Below, in pieces: positions 59,665-64,000 of a stretch of 64,000 bases of DNA. The translations under genes were made by a program, and so were the position numbers. Numbering within the stretch: the first letter of the stretch is position 1; each line of letters opens with the position of its first letter. Origin of the DNA: Sambucus nigra (Eukaryota > Streptophyta > Magnoliopsida > Dipsacales > Adoxaceae); assembly GCA_949130495.1 (NCBI GenBank), contig OX422213.1, forward strand, positions 58,936,678-59,000,677, given 5' to 3'. The notes under the pieces are model-generated. The model was not told where the DNA came from. It made no database searches and worked only from the letters and a program-made list of their open reading frames with translations.

Positions 59665-62600
59665 TGTAATAGCCCGTACTTTTAAAGATATTTAAATTAC
59701 AAAGGTGGGCGTAATTTGGTAAATTGAGGAATTTCTATGAATAGTAATTTTGGAAATTATGAGTGAAATTGAATAAATTCAGAATATAAAGTAAATAGTA
59801 AATATTAGTTTGTAAGTGTCAGATTAATATTTACATGGAGTATATTTTCTTATGAGACTAAGTATATGAGTGGATTATTTTTAATTACATGTCGCACGTT
59901 GGGTAAAGCGACAAAGGAAATATTTTAAATGGGAAAATACGTATATTGAACGTGTTGGGTCAAAATAGTGAATCTTAGTTAAGTGATCGGATGGAGATTT
60001 CGACTGCGCCATTGGGATCGGAATGACCGAGATAGTCAAAATAGAGTACCCGGGGGTAGTATTTGGGTTCCTGGCATTTTTGGACTAGTAGGGACTCGTA
60101 AATGAGTACACGAGTCATTTAACAATTGGGTATACACCCAATTTCGGGTTTAATAAGAGAAAACCCTCATTTTTTCCCCAAAATCAGATCTAATAGAGAT
60201 AAAGAGAAGAGAGAAGGGAGAGAAGAAGAAGAAGAAGAGAAGAGAAGAAGGGAGAATAAGAGATTTTCGGCCAAAGTTCGCGGGATTTGACTCGGGGTCG
60301 TCGGATTTAATCCACAAGGCAAGTGTTTACTTGCTTTATTAATTTAGTTTGTTTATTTCTCATATTATAGTTGGTGTGTAAAACTATAAAGATTTTTGGG
60401 AGGAGTTTTCGTGAATCAAAATGGCTTTTACGGAAGATTATCGAGTAAACCCCGAATAATATCAAATTTGAGAAATTTAGGAATTAATTGAAATTAATTG
60501 TTGGATCTGGGTTCTAGGATGATTAAAACCCTTTGTATGTGTGTATTTATGATTTATTGAGGTTGTATGATGATAGGTGAGAAAATAAAAATCTCGGGGG
60601 TGTATTAATGGAGGTTTGGGATTTTGGAGAAGACGATGAATAGTAACTCCGTAGCTTGCGGGATAAATTCAGACAGGAAGAGTGCAGATTCAACTCTCGG
60701 TCAAAACATGAAAGTTGTAGATCTTTTTGATACGGTCACGTGGGATCTATCCATGTATTTTTCTAAATTTTCTACAAATTGTTATGATTTTTACAAGATG
60801 GCAGTTCCGGGGTGAAACCACTAACTCGGAAATGCACTCGGAAATTTGAAAAAAAAAAGGCTAGAATTATTTAGAGATAAATATTTGGGATTCGTAAAAA
60901 TAGTGTGGGGACTTCTAAATATTTTTTTTAGTAAGGTATGTATCGTGGGTTAGTTAAAAGTAAACCACACAATTTACCCAAATAGGGGTGTTTGGGAGGA
61001 GTAACACTCGGGGTGATGTTTCGGTGGACAAAATTTTATATAAGTAATTGTGCGCGTAGAAAACACACTTATATGCCAATTTTGATTGAGTAAAATCCTA
61101 TGAGGTGAGAGTAATGCCTATCGGTGAGAGGAATGCCTATCGTTATTTATGGGACGAATAAATATATCGGTGTTGTTGGTATTGTCATCGAGCGGTGAGA
61201 AAAACTCGAAAATAATATATTGAGGATTAGTCAAAATTGATAAATGCGTAGGATATTCGAGAGATAAATATATTATGTAGGAAATTTATTATACGGATTG
61301 TGCGTATGCCCGAATGTTATTATATACGTGGGTTAAATAATTATCTATACGAAATTATGTATAGGTGATAGAAATACCTATAATTATAACATGGTTGTGT
61401 GAATACCAAATTGATGATATATTTATATAGGTGGAATGTGTACTTATATGATTGTTTATTATGTGTATGACCTACCTACCATACTTTCTGTCACGGGAGG
61501 TTGGCGTTCGTCTGAGGACAATCTTATCCTGTGTTGCCTTCATGAGGATTTTAGATTTGGTACCTCAAGAACATATGACTGTGAAGGGCTTATTTGTGAG
61601 TCGATAAGTCTGCTGACTATGGGAGCGTAGGTATGTACGTGACCCATGGGTATGTGAACTATGTTCGCTTCCAATATGTGTGATTTGTATTTATACGATT
61701 CCTGAGTGATGCGAAACGCGTGATCCTTATGTGCGTGATGTACAGGGATTTGATAGCAGAGTATGAGTGCACCGCAGCTGAGCCTAGGGGTTCCATATAT
61801 GCATATATGTATTGTGATTAACATATATGTGTACTTGAGATAATCCATGGATGCTTAGTAAATGAGAATGACTAAGCCACCTATATTTTAATTCGTGGAT
61901 GATTAATATACTTGTTGCGTATAGTATATTATTTATATATATGAGATGAGATATCATATAACCTAACCTTGTATAAAGTGAAAAGAATGAATAAAGTGTG
62001 ATATTACTTCCGGTAAATACAAATCCGGATTTATATGAATATGAATCTTAGGTTCTAATGAGAACTATTAATAAATACGGGATGGTATAAATATGGTATG
62101 TACTGAAGGCCTAATGGATCCCGATGATCAACATTGTCACGTAGTAGTGTACTGGGGGGGGAGTTCCTTGTTTGGATTTCGCTTCACGAGACACCCCACG
62201 CACGAACGTAACGTAATGTTGGGAATGGGGAGAAGTTTAGTCCTTAGTACTCTAATTGATGAGGATTATTAGAAGATGGGTAATTACATTAGTTAGGCAG
62301 GGTTGCTTAACTAGGTTGTTTAAAAAGGTATGCGATGGTTGTGCACTGTTACAAGAGGGGTGAGGTGTATCTCATGTGAGAGCGATACCAGTTTAAATAT
62401 GAGAAATAACATATTTTTTTAAAATATGGATTTTAATGCACTTGCTAAAATGTTTTCAAAACTCGGACTCTGACCCATTTCCCTATTTTTCCCTCTCTCG
62501 CTATCTATCTATATATATATAGTTGTCTAGACACAGGGACGCCTGGATGATAATTCTTTCGAGTTAGACGTTTGCTGCAGCAGCTGTGGATACAAGCAGG

Positions 62601-62974
62601 TTTATATTAGACGCTTCTGTCATTGAGATCTAGATAGGAGGTATTGTAGAACATTCGGGCTTATGGCCCAACGATACTCATTTATTCTTTTATCGCCTTT
62701 TAGTGCGGCATTCGATTTGGTTGTATTATTGTACCGAGTGTTCGGTTATTTTATTTTATTTCATTTCAGTTGCTGCATATAAACTGTTGTAATTATTTTA
62801 CTTGAATGGTTTGGTTAAAAAGATTTGTCAATTTAAAATTTTGATGCCGGCCTAATAAGATATTAGTAATTAAATTGGTTTTCGACAGTGATGCTAAGAA
62901 TGAACCATATGAGACTCCTGTTTTAATTTGATATAGGAGTGATCGCCCGGTATTTTATTTGGCGGGGTGTCACA
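59665..62974 (+). repeat. 3' LTR of LARD A
   Basis: Full-length copy. It retains the 123-base block missing from the 5' LTR and has the 41-base motif at 62166-62206. It ends at CA before the TTACC duplication. Confidence 0.92.
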
Positions 62975-63149
62975 TTACCTTGACGAATTGAGGCATCGCT
63001 AAACATGAGTTATGTCTTCATCAAATACTTTTATATATGAAAATTTTCTTTGCAATAATAAGTGCTTTTGTTGGAAAAGAAAAACAAACAAGAAGAGATT
63101 TAATATATAGAAACTTAAGTAATAAGATTGAAAAAAAATATTGGAAAAG

Positions 63150-63242
63150 TCGTAACCAACTATTTAAACTAAAACAAAAGTCATAACTAATTGTTTAAAC
63201 TAAGACACAAGTCATAACTAATTATTTAAACTAAGGCACAAT
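63150..63242. repeat. 31-bp tandem repeat, three units
   Basis: Units at 63150-63180, 63181-63211 and 63212-63242 share a tcataactaattgtttaaac core with a few substitutions. It lies between the subterminal region and the transposase remnant. Confidence 0.88.
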
Positions 63243-63339
63243 TCAGTCACAAATTTTTCATAACAACTACAAATGCTAAATACTACTAAAATCAACTCTA
63301 AGGGTATTAAAAATAATCCAAACTTAAGAAGCTAACTAA

Positions 63340-63610
63340 GTGTCTCCAAGATCTTTTTAATCATCGCTCTTTGACTCTAAATTATTGCATTTTGACTCTC
63401 CAAAACAACATTCAAGCGTGAGATGTTAGATTTCAGGGCCACATTCTCTACAATGGTATGTGCTCCATACCTAGATCCAAATGTCTCAGGTCGAGTCCCA
63501 AACCCAAAATCCTTTACATAATCTAACCTCTTCCCAAGAATCTCCTCATAAATTTGTGCTTTGATAAACTCTAAATTTCTTTGCTACATATCAAGCATGT
63601 TTTAATCATG
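63340..63610 (-). pseudogene. Plant CACTA (Ptta/En-Spm) transposase C-terminus
   Basis: The minus-strand translation contains EFIKAQIYEEILGKRLDYVK, then DFGFGTRPETFGSRYG, then a coiled-coil-like ALKSNISRLNVVLESQNAII followed by a stop codon and an IKKILETLS tail. This matches the C-terminal part of plant Ptta/En-Spm proteins (PF03004), where IYEEVLGKRSGYVKGLG-type text precedes a short coiled coil. The Gly-Tyr of that motif is Asp-Tyr here. An internal stop and missing upstream domains mark it as a fragment. Alternative readings are unlikely, given the motif plus CACTA-like subterminal repeats nearby. Confidence 0.65.
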
Positions 63611-64000
63611 ATCGGTGCTATTATGTAGTTATACTAGATATTTAATCACAATCATATATGTTAAAGAAAATCATCTTTTCCAGAATCAAATCTGCCATAT
63701 TATGGTCTACATAACATTTTACTAAAAACATTAGTATTTTAAACCAATATTTTCTTTTTACAGAAGAAAAAATGTTTTAACTTTGTATATTTACAACAAC
63801 TCAATAAATTATTTAAAATGTCTATATGCACCAAAACAGTCAATCAACAATATGAAAATATGAATCCAATTCACCAAACACTAATTTTCCATGGGACATA
63901 AAAATTAAACAAAAAGTGACAACAAGTCTTCAACAACAGAGAGTAAGACAAAAATCAACTATACTTATATATGCATTCTCGACCTCATCCTCGAGCACTA

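Larger units (their letters stand above)
52989..62974 (+). mobile_element. LARD A: complete coding-free long-LTR retroelement
   Basis: Perfect 5-bp TSD, TTACC (52984-52988, 62975-62979). LTRs 52989-56236 (3248 bp) and 59665-62974 (3310 bp) open TGTAATA(C/G)CCCG and close GGTGTCACA. The internal domain is 3428 bp and lacks gag-pol. PBS and PPT are present. It has all cis signals for trans-mobilisation but no proteins, as in LARDs. LTR identity looks like about 95% outside indels. The likely helper type is a Tekay/Del chromovirus, inferred from LTR ends and PBS. Confidence 0.92.
62980..64000 (-). mobile_element. CACTA transposon, continuation
   Basis: Resumes the subterminal sequence cut by LARD A (ttgacgaattgaggcatcgc). 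It contains a 31-bp tandem repeat and then a transposase 3' end on the minus strand. The element runs off the window. Confidence 0.5.

Overview
The window reads as gene-poor, AT-rich nuclear DNA of a flowering plant. I recognise no host gene, rRNA or tRNA gene. Almost all of it is nested transposable elements: Ty3/gypsy LTR elements, one Ty1/copia derivative and a CACTA transposon. The plant assignment rests on plant-type primer-binding sites (tRNA-iMet and tRNA-Asp), the Tat, chromovirus and CACTA lineages, and the layered nesting. All boundaries come from comparing LTR copies and target-site duplications (TSDs) by eye. Identity figures are estimates.

Layout. 1-4300: part of a minus-strand long-LTR element (called D), with leader, PBS and a complete 3.4-kb LTR. 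4301-5457: truncated plus-strand LTR of the same superfamily. 7397-13812: copia element with two 1.3-kb LTRs and a decayed gag but no pol. 14379-19178: minus-strand non-autonomous gypsy element B (TSD GTAAC) with a tRNA-Asp PBS and an intact acidic 240-codon ORF. 20623-29368: related element C (TSD AGAGG), reorganised into a giant foldback of two ~2.5-kb arms around a captured-looking gene. C interrupts a decayed chromovirus pol (pieces at 20400-20622 and 29374-30219) whose 3' LTR starts near 30220. That LTR is split by an 11.5-kb minus-strand Tat-lineage element (30308-51784, TSD CTATG) with broken gag-pol, antisense extra ORFs and a 31-bp minisatellite. The Tat 5' LTR is in turn split by a long-LTR, coding-free element, LARD B (41544-51480). 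52583-64000: a CACTA transposon remnant, split by a second coding-free long-LTR element, LARD A (52989-62974, TSD TTACC).

How the parts relate. D, LARD A and LARD B share LTR ends, an iMet-type PBS and an A/G-rich PPT. They look like non-autonomous relatives of Tekay/Del-type chromoviruses, and the only such pol here is a fragment. B and C share LTRs and 3' internal sequence but carry different ORFs. The most unusual signals are the foldback of C with its gene in the loop, pieces exchanged between LTRs and internal regions of different long-LTR families, and clusters of TCGA-core palindromes in otherwise unrelated elements.
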